A stretch of 64,000 bases of DNA from Alphaproteobacteria bacterium. GTDB lineage: Bacteria > Pseudomonadota > Alphaproteobacteria > Rhodobacterales > Rhodobacteraceae. The stretch spans positions 1 through 64,000 of the forward strand of contig JAUIIJ010000028.1 in NCBI GenBank assembly GCA_030431825.1, in the 5' to 3' direction. The position numbers were made by a program, and so were the translations under genes. The notes beneath the pieces are model-generated. The model saw nothing but the letters and a program-made list of their open reading frames with translations, was not told the origin of the DNA and did not search any database. How positions within the stretch are numbered: the first letter of the stretch is position 1; the number at the start of each line of letters is the position of its first letter. Below are positions 34,521 through 43,000 of this stretch, in pieces.

Positions 34521-35705
34521 ATGTTTCTTCCCTTCTTTGAAAACCTGCGCAAATCCGGGGTGCCGGTATCTCTGCGGGAATATCTGAGCTTTCTTGAGGG
34601 GATGAAGGCCGGGCTCGCGACCTATGATATCGAGGCCTTCTATTATCTGGCGCGCGTGTCGATGGTGAAGGACGAGCGCAATATCGACAAGTTCGACCGG
34701 GCCTTTGCCGCCAGCTTCAAGGGGCTGGAAGAGATCGGATTTCAACAGGTCATCGAGGCTGTCGATATTCCCGGCGACTGGTTGCGCAAGATGGCGGAAA
34801 AGCACCTGAGCGACGAGGAAAAGGCCGAGATCGAGGCGCTTGGCGGCTTCGAGAAGCTGATGGAGACTTTGCAGGAGCGCCTGAAGGAGCAGCAGGGCCG
34901 GCACCAGGGCGGCAACAAGTGGATCGGCACCGCCGGAACCAGCCCCTTTGGCGCCTATGGCTACAATCCCGAGGGTGTGCGGATCGGTCAGAAAGAGAGC
35001 CGCCACCAGCGCGCGGTCAAGGTCTGGGACAAGCGTGAATTCAAGAATCTCGATGACACCGTGGAACTGGGCACACGCAACATCAAGGTCGCCCTGAAGC
35101 GGCTGCGCAACTGGGCGCGCGAAGGCGCCGCCGAGGAGCTCGATCTAGACGGCACGATTCGCGCCACCGCCGAACACGGGTATCTCGATGTGATCACCCG
35201 CCCGGAACGCCACAACGCGGTCAAGGTCGTGCTGTTCCTGGATATCGGCGGCTCGATGGATCCGCATGTGAAAGTGGTCGAAGAACTGTTTTCAGCCGCG
35301 CGCAGCGAATTCAAGCATCTGGACTACTACTATTTCCACAACTGTCTTTACGAAGGTGTCTGGCGCGACAACCGCCGCCGCTGGGATGCGCAGACGCCGA
35401 CCCACGAGGTGCTGCGCACCTATGGATCGGATTACAAGTGCATCTTTGTCGGCGATGCGTCGATGAGCCCCTATGAGATCGCCTATCCCGGCGGCGCCAA
35501 CGAGCACTGGAATGCCGAGGCGGGCAGCGTCTGGCTGCAACGCGCGCGCGAGCAATGGAGCAGCAATCTCTGGATCAATCCGGTGCCGGAAAAATACTGG
35601 TCCTACACCCATTCGATCCAGATGATCCGCGAGATTTTCGAAGACCAGATGGTTCCCATGACCCTTGAAGGGCTGAGCCGGGGCATGAAGGCGCTGACCC
35701 GCTAG
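34521..35705 (+). CDS. vWA-domain protein, CoxE-like
   Basis: 394 aa. Starts MFLPFFENLRKSGVPVSLREYLSF, the family-typical opening of CoxE/YehP-like vWA proteins (quoted in part). A charged helical middle is followed by a vWA domain from about residue 232 with a MIDAS-like site LFLDIGGSMD, where the classic DxSxS reads DIGGS. CoxE-like proteins pair with MoxR AAA+ ATPases in metalloenzyme maturation; no MoxR gene is next to it, so its partner is elsewhere. It is cytoplasmic (no signal peptide). It is not adjacent to the Mo hydroxylase operon at 2-6 kb, so a link with that enzyme is only a possibility. Confidence 0.85.
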   Translation: MFLPFFENLRKSGVPVSLREYLSFLEGMKAGLATYDIEAFYYLARVSMVKDERNIDKFDRAFAASFKGLEEIGFQQVIEAVDIPGDWLRKMAEKHLSDEEKAEIEALGGFEKLMETLQERLKEQQGRHQGGNKWIGTAGTSPFGAYGYNPEGVRIGQKESRHQRAVKVWDKREFKNLDDTVELGTRNIKVALKRLRNWAREGAAEELDLDGTIRATAEHGYLDVITRPERHNAVKVVLFLDIGGSMDPHVKVVEELFSAARSEFKHLDYYYFHNCLYEGVWRDNRRRWDAQTPTHEVLRTYGSDYKCIFVGDASMSPYEIAYPGGANEHWNAEAGSVWLQRAREQWSSNLWINPVPEKYWSYTHSIQMIREIFEDQMVPMTLEGLSRGMKALTR

Positions 35706-35777
35706 ATCGTTTCGGGACGTGGCACACATCGCTACCGGCCACTTGCCGATCGAGCCCGCCGGGGCCATATCAAGCTC

Positions 35778-36467
35778 ATGATCAAGTTCACCCCCATCCT
35801 GCTCGCCATCCTGTATGCGCTGGCGATGTACCGGTTTTCCGTCTGGAGAACCGGCAAGGAACTCGACCAAAAATCCACCGAACTGGCCGACCCGCATCTC
35901 AAGCGGCTGACCGACCGTCTAGCCGCGTCGCTCGACCTGCACCGCATCCCGGTCTACGTCTACGAAATCGACCCGGTGAACGGTCTGGCGGCACCGGATG
36001 GCCGGATCTTCATCACCCGCGGCTTCTATCGCAAGTTTCAGAACGGCGACGTCACCGGCGAAGAGATGGCCAGCGTGATCGCCCATGAACTGGGCCATGT
36101 GGCGCTTGGTCATGCGCGCCGGCGGATGATCGATTTCTCGGGGCAGAATGCGCTGCGCACGGCGCTGATCATGGTTCTTGGGCGGTTCGTTCCCTTTGTC
36201 GGGGTCTGGATCGCGAATATCCTGACCAGCCTGCTATCGGCGCGGCTGTCGCGCGCGGATGAATACGAGGCGGATGCCTATGCCGCCGCGCTCCTGACCA
36301 AGGCGGGCATCGGCATCGCGCCGCAGATTTCCCTGTTCCGCAAACTCGACGCGCTGACCGAGCAGCGGGCGGGTATGGCGCCGGCCTGGTTGCTGAGCCA
36401 TCCGAAGACCGGGGAACGGATCGCGGCGCTTGAACATCTTGAACGCAAGTGGCACCGCCCCACCTGA
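35778..36467 (+). CDS. M48-family membrane zinc metalloprotease
   Basis: 229 aa. An N-terminal span (FTPILLAILYALAMYRF) is followed by the catalytic domain with HELGH (IAHELGHVALGH) and the third ligand Glu in DEYEADAYAA. A second hydrophobic stretch (IMVLGRFVPFVGVWIANIL) lies between the two. This is the compact HtpX/Oma1-like layout used in membrane-protein quality control. Its stop codon lies inside a perfect palindrome shared with the convergent PIN gene. Confidence 0.88.
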   Translation: MIKFTPILLAILYALAMYRFSVWRTGKELDQKSTELADPHLKRLTDRLAASLDLHRIPVYVYEIDPVNGLAAPDGRIFITRGFYRKFQNGDVTGEEMASVIAHELGHVALGHARRRMIDFSGQNALRTALIMVLGRFVPFVGVWIANILTSLLSARLSRADEYEADAYAAALLTKAGIGIAPQISLFRKLDALTEQRAGMAPAWLLSHPKTGERIAALEHLERKWHRPT

Positions 36468-36483
36468 AACCGGTTTCAGGTGG
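36460..36483. terminator. 24-bp perfect palindrome covering both convergent stop codons
   Basis: CCACCTGAAACC (36460-36471) is followed directly by its complement GGTTTCAGGTGG (36472-36483). The TGA of the M48 gene (36465-36467) and that of the PIN gene (complement of 36476-36478) are both within it, at symmetrical positions. No T-run on either side; it could end transcription by cruciform/hairpin formation or be a protein-binding site. Confidence 0.55.
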
Positions 36484-37018
36484 CGAGTGCCTTGGCCAGT
36501 CGCGGCAGTCGCGCCTTCTTCAGCAGCGGGCGCATGTCCCAGTTGTCACCTGACAATCGCCGCGCATCGTCCAGAACACGCTGCGCAACCGCCTTTACAC
36601 CGTCCGGATCGACCTGCCAGAGGCGATGCAGATATCCATCCGGATCCAGCCGCCCAAGCCCCTGCTCTTGCAGCGCACGACGCGGGAAGTCCCTGGCGTT
36701 CAGGGTCATGATGGCATCTGCAGAACTTGCCACCGCGATGGCCAGAACATGAATATCTGCGGCATCGGGCAACCACAGGCGCTGCTCCAGCCCCGGCGCG
36801 GCGGGACATTCCGCAGCGGGCCACGCGCCGCGCAACAAGGCGATTTCCGCGCGCGCCTGCGCCTCGCCCCGTGATCCCAGCTTGACCGCAGCCCGCGCCC
36901 ATTCCTCGAGTATGCGCGCCGACCAGACCGGCGTGAAATGACCTGCGCGCGCCACGCCGAGCACCATTTCGCGCATCACCGTCGGGTAAAGCACACAGGT
37001 ATCGATGACGATTTTCAC
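36476..37018 (-). CDS. PIN-domain protein
   Basis: 180 aa with a GTG start at 37018 (MKIVIDTCVLYPTVMREM); GTGA overlaps the stop of the methyltransferase gene by 4 bp. The frame continues upstream only as a shadow. PIN landmarks are the first acidic residue in VIDTCVL, the Glu/Asp in ILEEWARA, and the third cluster LPDAADIHVLAIAVASSADAIMTLN. PIN domains are metal-dependent ribonucleases, often VapC-type toxins, but no small antitoxin gene is adjacent. The operon link with an rRNA methyltransferase suggests an RNA-related housekeeping role, by inference only. Confidence 0.78.
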   Translation of the reverse strand: MKIVIDTCVLYPTVMREMVLGVARAGHFTPVWSARILEEWARAAVKLGSRGEAQARAEIALLRGAWPAAECPAAPGLEQRLWLPDAADIHVLAIAVASSADAIMTLNARDFPRRALQEQGLGRLDPDGYLHRLWQVDPDGVKAVAQRVLDDARRLSGDNWDMRPLLKKARLPRLAKALAT

Positions 37019-38223
37019 AGCCGAAAGAACAGCGATTTGAGATACCCGCTCTCTGAAAGCTGCGGCAGCTGCGGATGATCCGGACCGGCAAAACCGGTGT
37101 GGATCAACTGCGCCTGACGTCCGCCGCGTCCGATGCCTCTCGCGCTCGCCGCGTGAAAGCGCCCGAGATCGGCGGCATGAGAGCAGGAGCACAGGCACAG
37201 ATAGCCACCGTCGGCCACCAGCGGCGCGGCCAGCCTGGCTATGCGTTCATAGGCCCGCAACCCCGGTTCCAGCGCGGATTTCGACGGCGCGAACGCCGGC
37301 GGATCGCAGATCACCAGGTCAAACCGTGCGCCCTCCTTGCCAAGTTTGGCGAGCACCTCGAACGCATCCCCCTGGCGTGTCGCGAAACGCCCGGCCATGC
37401 CGCCCGCGGCCGCGCCCTGTTCGGCAAGCGCAAGGGCCGCCGCCGAGCCATCCACCGACAGGGCCGATGCGGCACCGCCCGCCAGGGTCGCGAGCGCGAA
37501 GCCGCCGACATGGGAAAACACGTCAAGAACCCGCCCGCCGGCGGCAAGCCGTGCGGCAAAGGCATGGTTCGGCCGCTGGTCGAAGAACAGGCCGGTTTTC
37601 TGGCCCCCGGTCAGGTCCGCCATATAGGTCGCGCCGTTCATCGGTACGGGTATCGGCGCCGATGGGGCCGATCCATGCAGCACGCCCGATCGATCATCCA
37701 ACCCTTCAAGCGCCCGCGTGCGACCGCCCGCATTCTTGATCACGGTCGTCACTCCGGTGCCGGCAACCAGCGCATCGGTCAGCGGCTCAAGATGCAATTC
37801 GGCCCAGGCGGCGTTGGGTTGCACCACACAGATCTCTCCGAACCGATCGATGACAACCCCGGGCAAGCCGTCCGCCTCGGCATGAACAAGGCGATAGAAG
37901 GGATCGGCAAACAACCGGTCGCGCAACGCCGCCGCCCTGGCAAGACGCACCTCGAACCAGGACCGGTCAAGGATCGCGGACGGATCGCGATCCAGCATCC
38001 GGCAGATGATCCTCGACTCCGGATTGACGCTGACCAGCCCGAGCGCGTTGCGCCTGTCGTCTTCGAGCACGGCAATCGTACCGGGCGGCAGCGCACGGGT
38101 GCGCCGGTCGGTCAACAGGTCGTTGGCATAGACCCACGGAAACCCGTGGCGGATACCGCGCGCATTGGCCTTGGGCCTGAGACGCACATGAGGCAGGTCG
38201 GGTGTTTGCAAAGTCACGGTCAT
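37015..38223 (-). CDS. Class I rRNA large-subunit methyltransferase, RlmI-type
   Basis: 402 aa. An N-terminal PUA domain (VRLRPKANARGIRHGFPWVYAND) is followed by the linker domain and a Rossmann-type methyltransferase with VLDVFSHVGGFALATL for S-adenosylmethionine, QTGLFFDQR-like GQKTGLFFDQRPN, and the catalytic-side motif FDLVICDPPAFA. A C-terminal CSCSH element (LCLCSCSHAAD) provides the cysteine expected for 5-methylcytosine-type catalysis. The E. coli relative modifies C1962 of 23S rRNA; the exact target here is inferred. Confidence 0.87.
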   Translation of the reverse strand: MTVTLQTPDLPHVRLRPKANARGIRHGFPWVYANDLLTDRRTRALPPGTIAVLEDDRRNALGLVSVNPESRIICRMLDRDPSAILDRSWFEVRLARAAALRDRLFADPFYRLVHAEADGLPGVVIDRFGEICVVQPNAAWAELHLEPLTDALVAGTGVTTVIKNAGGRTRALEGLDDRSGVLHGSAPSAPIPVPMNGATYMADLTGGQKTGLFFDQRPNHAFAARLAAGGRVLDVFSHVGGFALATLAGGAASALSVDGSAAALALAEQGAAAGGMAGRFATRQGDAFEVLAKLGKEGARFDLVICDPPAFAPSKSALEPGLRAYERIARLAAPLVADGGYLCLCSCSHAADLGRFHAASARGIGRGGRQAQLIHTGFAGPDHPQLPQLSESGYLKSLFFRL

Positions 38224-38277
38224 GCCGCCCTCTTACCGGCATGCGCCGGACGATAACAGCCTTGCCAGCACACCGGC

Positions 38278-38550
38278 TCAGTTTCTCGGACGCGACCGCC
38301 AGCCGCCGCGGCGTCGGGGCGATACGACCGACGTCAACCCATCGCGCAGCACCGCGGACATCGGGTGATCCGGCAGCGAGTCGGCATATCTTTCGATCAG
38401 GTGACGCAGGGCAGCGGCGGTTTCATAACCCTCGGGCAGGCTCAGCGCCCAGTCGAGAAAGATCGACCGGCATTCCGCCCCGCCGATCTCTTCGATCTGG
38501 TAGGCTTCGTAGATCAGGCCCTTGGGGTCCATTCCGTCCGTCGGTTTCAT
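38278..38550 (-). CDS. Conserved small protein downstream of glnE
   Basis: 90 aa from the ATG at 38550 (MKPTDGMDPKGLIYEAY). It overlaps the glnE stop codon by 4 bp (ATGA). The sequence is helical with IEEIGGAECRSIFLDWAL and ETAAALRHLIERYAD segments and ends in a basic tail (RRRGGWRSRPRN). I do not recognise a domain; similar genes follow glnE in Rhodobacterales. Probably co-translated with GlnE. Confidence 0.7.
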   Translation of the reverse strand: MKPTDGMDPKGLIYEAYQIEEIGGAECRSIFLDWALSLPEGYETAAALRHLIERYADSLPDHPMSAVLRDGLTSVVSPRRRGGWRSRPRN

Positions 38551-41330
38551 GCTTCGTCCTCTTGCGGCAACAGGGCCCCGATCAACGCGGCGGCGTCTGC
38601 ATAAGCGGTTTCCAGCGCTTCGCCAAGCGCATCCAGAGTCGCGTATCCGGTGCTTCGACACAGAAACACCGCGCCGCCCTCGCCCATCCCCTCGCGGGTC
38701 AGGGTCTGCGCCGACAGCAATCGCGCCGAGGTCTGGACCGACCAGCAGAGATCATAGCACTCGGTCAGCCGCTTCGCGCAGGCGGTGCTCATCCAGTCGC
38801 AGGCGACACCCGCCTGCAAACCGGAGCGCACGTCGCGCGCGCACGACCCGGACAGCAACGCACCGGTCTGGGCGACCAGTTCGATATCCTGCATCCGCCC
38901 GGCGCCGATCTTGGCGTCCCATATGCCGTCGGGGGATTTGGCCCCGGCGATCTTGGCACGCATCTTGGCAACTTCGCTCAGGACCTGCGCGCGATCCCGC
39001 GGCAAGGACAGCACCTCTTCGCGGAAGGTTTCGATATCCGACGCCAGGTCATCAACCCCGGCAATCACCCGCGCCCGGGTCAAAGCGAGATGTTCCCATA
39101 CCCAGGCCTCGTCCTTTTGATAATTCTGAAAGCTCGACCAGCTGGTCGCCACCGGCCCCTGATTGCCCGAAGGGCGCAGGCGCATGTCAACCTCGTACAG
39201 ACGGCCCTGTGACATCCGGGCGGTGATCGCGGTGATCAGCGCCTGGGTCATCCGGGCGTAATAGCTGCGCGTGGCCAGAGGCCGCTTGCCATCCGAAGAC
39301 TCCGCATCCAGCGGATCGTAGATCACGATGAGATCGAGATCCGACATCGCGTTCAGCCGCCCCGCACCAAGCGACCCCATGCCCAGAACCGCCGCGCCAC
39401 GGCCGGGCGGGTCTCCGTGCTTGAGCGAAAACTGCTGCACCGCCAGAGGACAGATAACGGCGATCACGGCGCTTGCCAGATCGGCATATTGCACACCCGC
39501 CGTTTGCGCATCGACCAGCCCGCGCAAGTGGTGGACGCCGATGCGAAAATGCCATTCCTTGGTCCAGCGCCGGGCGGTGTCGAGCTGGGTCTCGTAGTCG
39601 CTCTCGCGCAGCAGGAGACGGCTCAACTCGGCCTGCAACGCATCGACACCGGGCCAGTCGGAAAAGAAATCTCCGCCGATCACCGCGTCGAAAACGCCGG
39701 AATTGCGTGACAGGTGCCCAGCCAGCGCAGGAGATGTTCCGACGATGTCCACCAGCAGGTCGATCAACTGGGTATTCGCTTCGAACAGCGAGAACAGCTG
39801 GACCCCGGCAGGCAGACCCGACAGGAATCCGTCCAGCGCAATCAGCGCCTCTTCGGGTTTCGACGTGCGGCCAAGCCGCGCCAGCAGCTCGGGTTTCAGG
39901 CGTTCGAAAATCTGCCGCGCACGCTGCGAGCGCAGCGCCGGATAGGTCGGCCAGCGCGCCAGAATGCTCGCATCGAAATCCACGGACCGCTCGACATTGC
40001 CTGCTGGCTGCTCCGGCGCAAAGAAATCCTCGGTCAGGGCGTGAACCTCCTGCAACCGATCCCCGATCCGTTCGAGAAGCTGCGCGGGTTCCATGTCCAT
40101 CAGACAGGCGATGCGGGCGATGCCCTCTTCGGATTTCGGGATCTTGTGGGTCTGTGCGTCATTGACCATCTGGATCCGGTGTTCGACCTCGCGATGGGCG
40201 CGGTAATGATCGCTGAGTTGTTCGGCGACCTCGGACGGGATCCACCCCTTGTCCGCCAGCGCGGCCAATCCGGCCACGGTTTCGCGCTGCCGCAGGCCCG
40301 CGTCGCGTCCACCGGCGATCAGCTGGCGCGTCTGGGTAAAGAACTCGATTTCCCGAATGCCCCCGCGCCCCAGCTTCATGTCATGCCCCGGTATCGTGAG
40401 CGCACCGCCCGTGCCCTTTGTTTCGCGGATGCGCAGGCGCATGTCATGGGCATCCTGGATGGCCGCGAAATCCAGATGGCGCCGCCAGACGAACGGGGTC
40501 AGTGTTTTCAGGAACCGCTCGCCGGCGGCAATGTCCCCCGCCGCCGGGCGGGCCTTGATATAGGCGGCACGTTCCCAGGTGCGGCCAAGACTTTCATAAT
40601 AGCGTTCCGCCGCCTCTGCCGCCATGCAGACCGGGGTCACCGCCGGATCGGGACGCAGGCGCAAATCGGTGCGGAAGACATAGCCATCCGCGGTGCGCTC
40701 GCTCAGCAGGCTGCACATGTTGCGGGTCGCCCGAACCATTCCCTGCCGCGCCTCGTAAAAGTCGTCGGGGTCGAACCGGGTTTCGTCGAACAGGCAGATG
40801 AGATCTATATCCGAGGAATAGTTCAGTTCATGTGCGCCCATCTTGCCCATCGCCAGAACGAACAGACCGCCCGCCGTGCTCGCGTCATCCGCGGTCAGCC
40901 CGGGCAGTTTTCCGCGGCGGATGAGATTTGCAACCTCGGACTTGATCACCACGTCGCAGGCCTGCCCGCCAAGGTCGGTCAGACTTCCGGTCACCTGCTC
41001 CAGGGGCCACGCCCCGGACAGGTCGGCCAGCGCAGTCATCAGCGCAACCCGGCGCTTGGCCTGCCGCAGACCGGCCTTGAGCTGATCCGGCGCGAGGTCT
41101 GCGAGCCCGTCGATACATGCCGCGACGGCGGTTTCGGGGTGTTCCGCCGCCTCTGGCAGCCAATCGGACTCTGCCATGATCAGGGCGCGCAAATAGGGGC
41201 TGCTGCCCGCCGCCCCCTCGATAAGCAACGCGAGGTCGCCCGACGCCCCCGGAACCGCGGCGCGGGCCTCGGCACCAAGTTCGCGATCATAACTTCGCGG
41301 CATGCGGGTCATTTTCTTGCACAACGACAT
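38547..41330 (-). CDS. glnE: Bifunctional glutamine synthetase adenylyltransferase/deadenylylase
   Basis: 927 aa from the ATG at 41330; ATG codons at 41312 and 41303 are alternatives because no start has a clear ribosome-binding site. Two nucleotidyltransferase modules are visible: the N-terminal deadenylylation domain with GKMGAHELNYSSDIDL and the C-terminal adenylylation domain with MGSLGAGRLNAMSDLDL, each with the DxD metal pair, joined by the PII-regulated linker. It adjusts glutamine synthetase activity in response to nitrogen status. It is divergent from the YbaK-type gene. Confidence 0.95.
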   Translation of the reverse strand: MSLCKKMTRMPRSYDRELGAEARAAVPGASGDLALLIEGAAGSSPYLRALIMAESDWLPEAAEHPETAVAACIDGLADLAPDQLKAGLRQAKRRVALMTALADLSGAWPLEQVTGSLTDLGGQACDVVIKSEVANLIRRGKLPGLTADDASTAGGLFVLAMGKMGAHELNYSSDIDLICLFDETRFDPDDFYEARQGMVRATRNMCSLLSERTADGYVFRTDLRLRPDPAVTPVCMAAEAAERYYESLGRTWERAAYIKARPAAGDIAAGERFLKTLTPFVWRRHLDFAAIQDAHDMRLRIRETKGTGGALTIPGHDMKLGRGGIREIEFFTQTRQLIAGGRDAGLRQRETVAGLAALADKGWIPSEVAEQLSDHYRAHREVEHRIQMVNDAQTHKIPKSEEGIARIACLMDMEPAQLLERIGDRLQEVHALTEDFFAPEQPAGNVERSVDFDASILARWPTYPALRSQRARQIFERLKPELLARLGRTSKPEEALIALDGFLSGLPAGVQLFSLFEANTQLIDLLVDIVGTSPALAGHLSRNSGVFDAVIGGDFFSDWPGVDALQAELSRLLLRESDYETQLDTARRWTKEWHFRIGVHHLRGLVDAQTAGVQYADLASAVIAVICPLAVQQFSLKHGDPPGRGAAVLGMGSLGAGRLNAMSDLDLIVIYDPLDAESSDGKRPLATRSYYARMTQALITAITARMSQGRLYEVDMRLRPSGNQGPVATSWSSFQNYQKDEAWVWEHLALTRARVIAGVDDLASDIETFREEVLSLPRDRAQVLSEVAKMRAKIAGAKSPDGIWDAKIGAGRMQDIELVAQTGALLSGSCARDVRSGLQAGVACDWMSTACAKRLTECYDLCWSVQTSARLLSAQTLTREGMGEGGAVFLCRSTGYATLDALGEALETAYADAAALIGALLPQEDEA

Positions 41331-41413
41331 GGCCGCAGAGTGAAGCCGCCGCGCGTGCGCGTCAATGCAGTAACCGCTTGCGAAACCGCTTCCTTTCGGG
41401 TCAGGGTGCGCGC

Positions 41414-41881
41414 ATGAGCAAAAGCATGAAACGCGTCCGTGCCGCCCTCGAGGCCGCCGGGCTGACCCCGGACATACAGGAAACCAGCCTTGCGCGTACG
41501 GCGCAGGATGCAGCCGATGCGGTGGGCTGCGCGCTGGACCAGATCGCGAAATCCATCATCTTTCTTGGAAAAGAGAGCGGCGAAGCGATCCTGTTTCTGA
41601 CGGCCGGCGGCAATCGGGTCGACGAAGACAAGGCGGCGGCGACAGCCGGAGAGCCGCTCGGCAAGGCGGATGCGACCCTTGTCCGCCAACAGACCGGTTT
41701 CGCCATCGGAGGCGTCGCACCGGTCGGTCATCTCGCGCCGATCCGCGCCTATATCGACCCCCGGTTGCTGGACTTTGATGAAATCTGGGCCGCAGCGGGC
41801 ACACCGCACCATGTCTTTCGCGTATCCCCGACGGTGTTGAAGCGAATTTCGAACGCGCAACCATCTGATTTCACTTCATAA
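41414..41881 (+). CDS. YbaK/EbsC-family aminoacyl-tRNA deacylase
   Basis: 155 aa from the ATG at 41414 (MSKSMKRVRAALEAAG) with AGGG upstream. The fold shows CALDQIAKSIIFLGKES with the essential Lys, TAGGNRVDEDKAA, and GFAIGGVAPVGHLAPIRAYID, where the GGVxPxGH segment is diagnostic for trans-editing domains related to ProX/YbaK. It hydrolyses mischarged aminoacyl-tRNA in trans; which amino acid (Cys-tRNA-Pro or other) cannot be decided. Confidence 0.88.
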   Translation: MSKSMKRVRAALEAAGLTPDIQETSLARTAQDAADAVGCALDQIAKSIIFLGKESGEAILFLTAGGNRVDEDKAAATAGEPLGKADATLVRQQTGFAIGGVAPVGHLAPIRAYIDPRLLDFDEIWAAAGTPHHVFRVSPTVLKRISNAQPSDFTS

Positions 41882-41890
41882 TAAAAGTAA

Positions 41891-41909
41891 ATGTAAAAAA
41901 CATTCACAT
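41891..41909. promoter_or_regulatory. Upstream operator-like dyad (site 1)
   Basis: ATGTAAA-N5-TTCACAT, an imperfect version of site 2 (one mismatch in the left arm). It ends 5 bp before the -35-like element of the DUF2852 promoter. Centre-to-centre distance to site 2 is 58 bp. Confidence 0.6.
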
Positions 41910-41914
41910 AAACT

Positions 41915-41944
41915 CTTGCAAGAGGCGCCCTCAATCCCGATCTA
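41915..41944 (+). promoter_or_regulatory. RpoH (sigma-32)-like promoter of the DUF2852 gene
   Basis: CTTGCAA at 41915-41921 and CCCGATCTA at 41936-41944, spaced 14 bp. The known sigma-32 consensus is CTTGAAA then CCCCATNTA with 13-17 bp, so both halves match closely. Flanked on each side by the dyads at 41891 and 41949. Confidence 0.55.
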
Positions 41945-41948
41945 GGTG

Positions 41949-41967
41949 ATGTGAAAGACATTCACAT
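41949..41967. promoter_or_regulatory. Operator-like perfect dyad at the start site (site 2)
   Basis: ATGTGAA-AGACA-TTCACAT, 7-bp perfect arms. It lies about where transcription from the RpoH-like promoter would start, so a protein bound here would block initiation. TGTGA/TCACA half-sites resemble Crp/Fnr-type sites but the spacer is one base longer, so the factor is unknown. Confidence 0.65.
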
Positions 41968-41993
41968 CGAGACACATCAGGAGAGAGACGACC

Positions 41994-42422
41994 ATGAGCA
42001 TGATGACCGAACCCGTTCCAGCCACGGCCCATCCCGGCTGGTTTTCCCGCGCCGAAGCCTGGCTTGACAGCAAGGGCAAAGGGGCCTGGATCGCTTCGAT
42101 GGTCCTTGGCTTCGTGTTCTTCTGGCCGGTCGGACTGGCCCTACTCTTCTACATGATCTGGAGCAAACGCATGTTCAGCAAATCCTGCAGCGCCCGCAAT
42201 TCGTGGAAACAGCAGCGCATGACGATGTCCTCATCGACCGGAAACCGCGCATTTGACGCCTACAAGGCCGAAACGCTGCGCCGTCTGGAAGAGGAACAGA
42301 ACAACTTCGAGTCCTTCCTCGAACGCCTGCGCGAAGCCAAGGACAAGGCCGAATTCGACCAGTTCATGGAAGAGCGCGCCAAGCAGTCCGATCGCAACCG
42401 TGACGAAGGCGAAGCCGCCTGA
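41994..42422 (+). CDS. DUF2852 family membrane-associated protein
   Basis: 142 aa. ATG at 41994 follows CAGGAGAGAG. An N-terminal segment HPGWFSRAEAWLDSKGKGAW precedes one or two membrane spans (IASMVLGFVFFWPVGLALLFYMIW, quoted as its hydrophobic core), then a cytoplasmic basic region and a long charged coiled coil (ETLRRLEEEQNNFESFLERL, EFDQFMEER). Matches DUF2852, a family almost restricted to alphaproteobacteria and of unknown function. The heat-shock-like promoter and flanking dyads suggest stress control. Confidence 0.82.
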   Translation: MSMMTEPVPATAHPGWFSRAEAWLDSKGKGAWIASMVLGFVFFWPVGLALLFYMIWSKRMFSKSCSARNSWKQQRMTMSSSTGNRAFDAYKAETLRRLEEEQNNFESFLERLREAKDKAEFDQFMEERAKQSDRNRDEGEAA

Positions 42423-42492
42423 TACCATACGACCTGTTCCTGCATCCGTCAGGGCAGGTCACCCTTCTGCCTTAACTCGGGGTTTTTTCTTG

Positions 42493-42936
42493 ATGTACAA
42501 TCTGCCGGATCCGGACCGCCAGCCGGAATTCTACGCCTCTGTTCCCGTCAAGCGCCTGCTGGCCTGGATCGTCGACATGTTCGTCATCCTGCTGCTTTGC
42601 CTGGCGGGGGTCTTGCTGACGGCCTTTGTCGGGGCGTTCTTTTTCGGTCTCCTGTGGCTCATGCTCGGTTTCTGCTATCGTGTCGTGACCCTTGCGAACG
42701 GCTCCGCGACCTGGGGCATGCGCTTTGTCGGTATCGAGATAAGAACGGCAGACGGCAACCGGCTCGACCTGCCGATGGCGCTGGCACATACGGCGGGATA
42801 CACCGTCAGCATCGTCTTCCCGCTCTTGCAGGTCATCTCCATCGTGATGATGTTGACCGGCGCACGGGGCCAGGGTCTGACAGATGCGTTCATGGGCACG
42901 GTCGCACTCAACCGAAGGTCTGAATTGCGCGCCTGA
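42493..42936 (+). CDS. RDD-family membrane protein
   Basis: 147 aa from the ATG at 42493. Starts [20 protein letters not shown], then the RDD pattern: Arg in KRLLAWIVD and the Asp in [11 protein letters not shown]. Three hydrophobic spans ([49 protein letters not shown]) and the [10 protein letters not shown] motif complete the family signature. RDD proteins are small inner-membrane proteins, some acting as cation/proton exchangers. It is 70 bp after DUF2852 and may be co-transcribed. Confidence 0.82.
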   Translation: MYNLPDPDRQPEFYASVPVKRLLAWIVDMFVILLLCLAGVLLTAFVGAFFFGLLWLMLGFCYRVVTLANGSATWGMRFVGIEIRTADGNRLDLPMALAHTAGYTVSIVFPLLQVISIVMMLTGARGQGLTDAFMGTVALNRRSELRA

Positions 42937-43000
42937 ATCGACACTTGGCGACGTGCAGATCGGTTGTTATCATTTTCATGAAAGCAACAGCGGACGGTTC

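Noticed and set aside
42430-42492. Terminator between the DUF2852 and RDD genes
   Set aside because: Only a 5-bp stem (GGCAG/CTGCC) and the T-run is 11 bp away, so not convincing.
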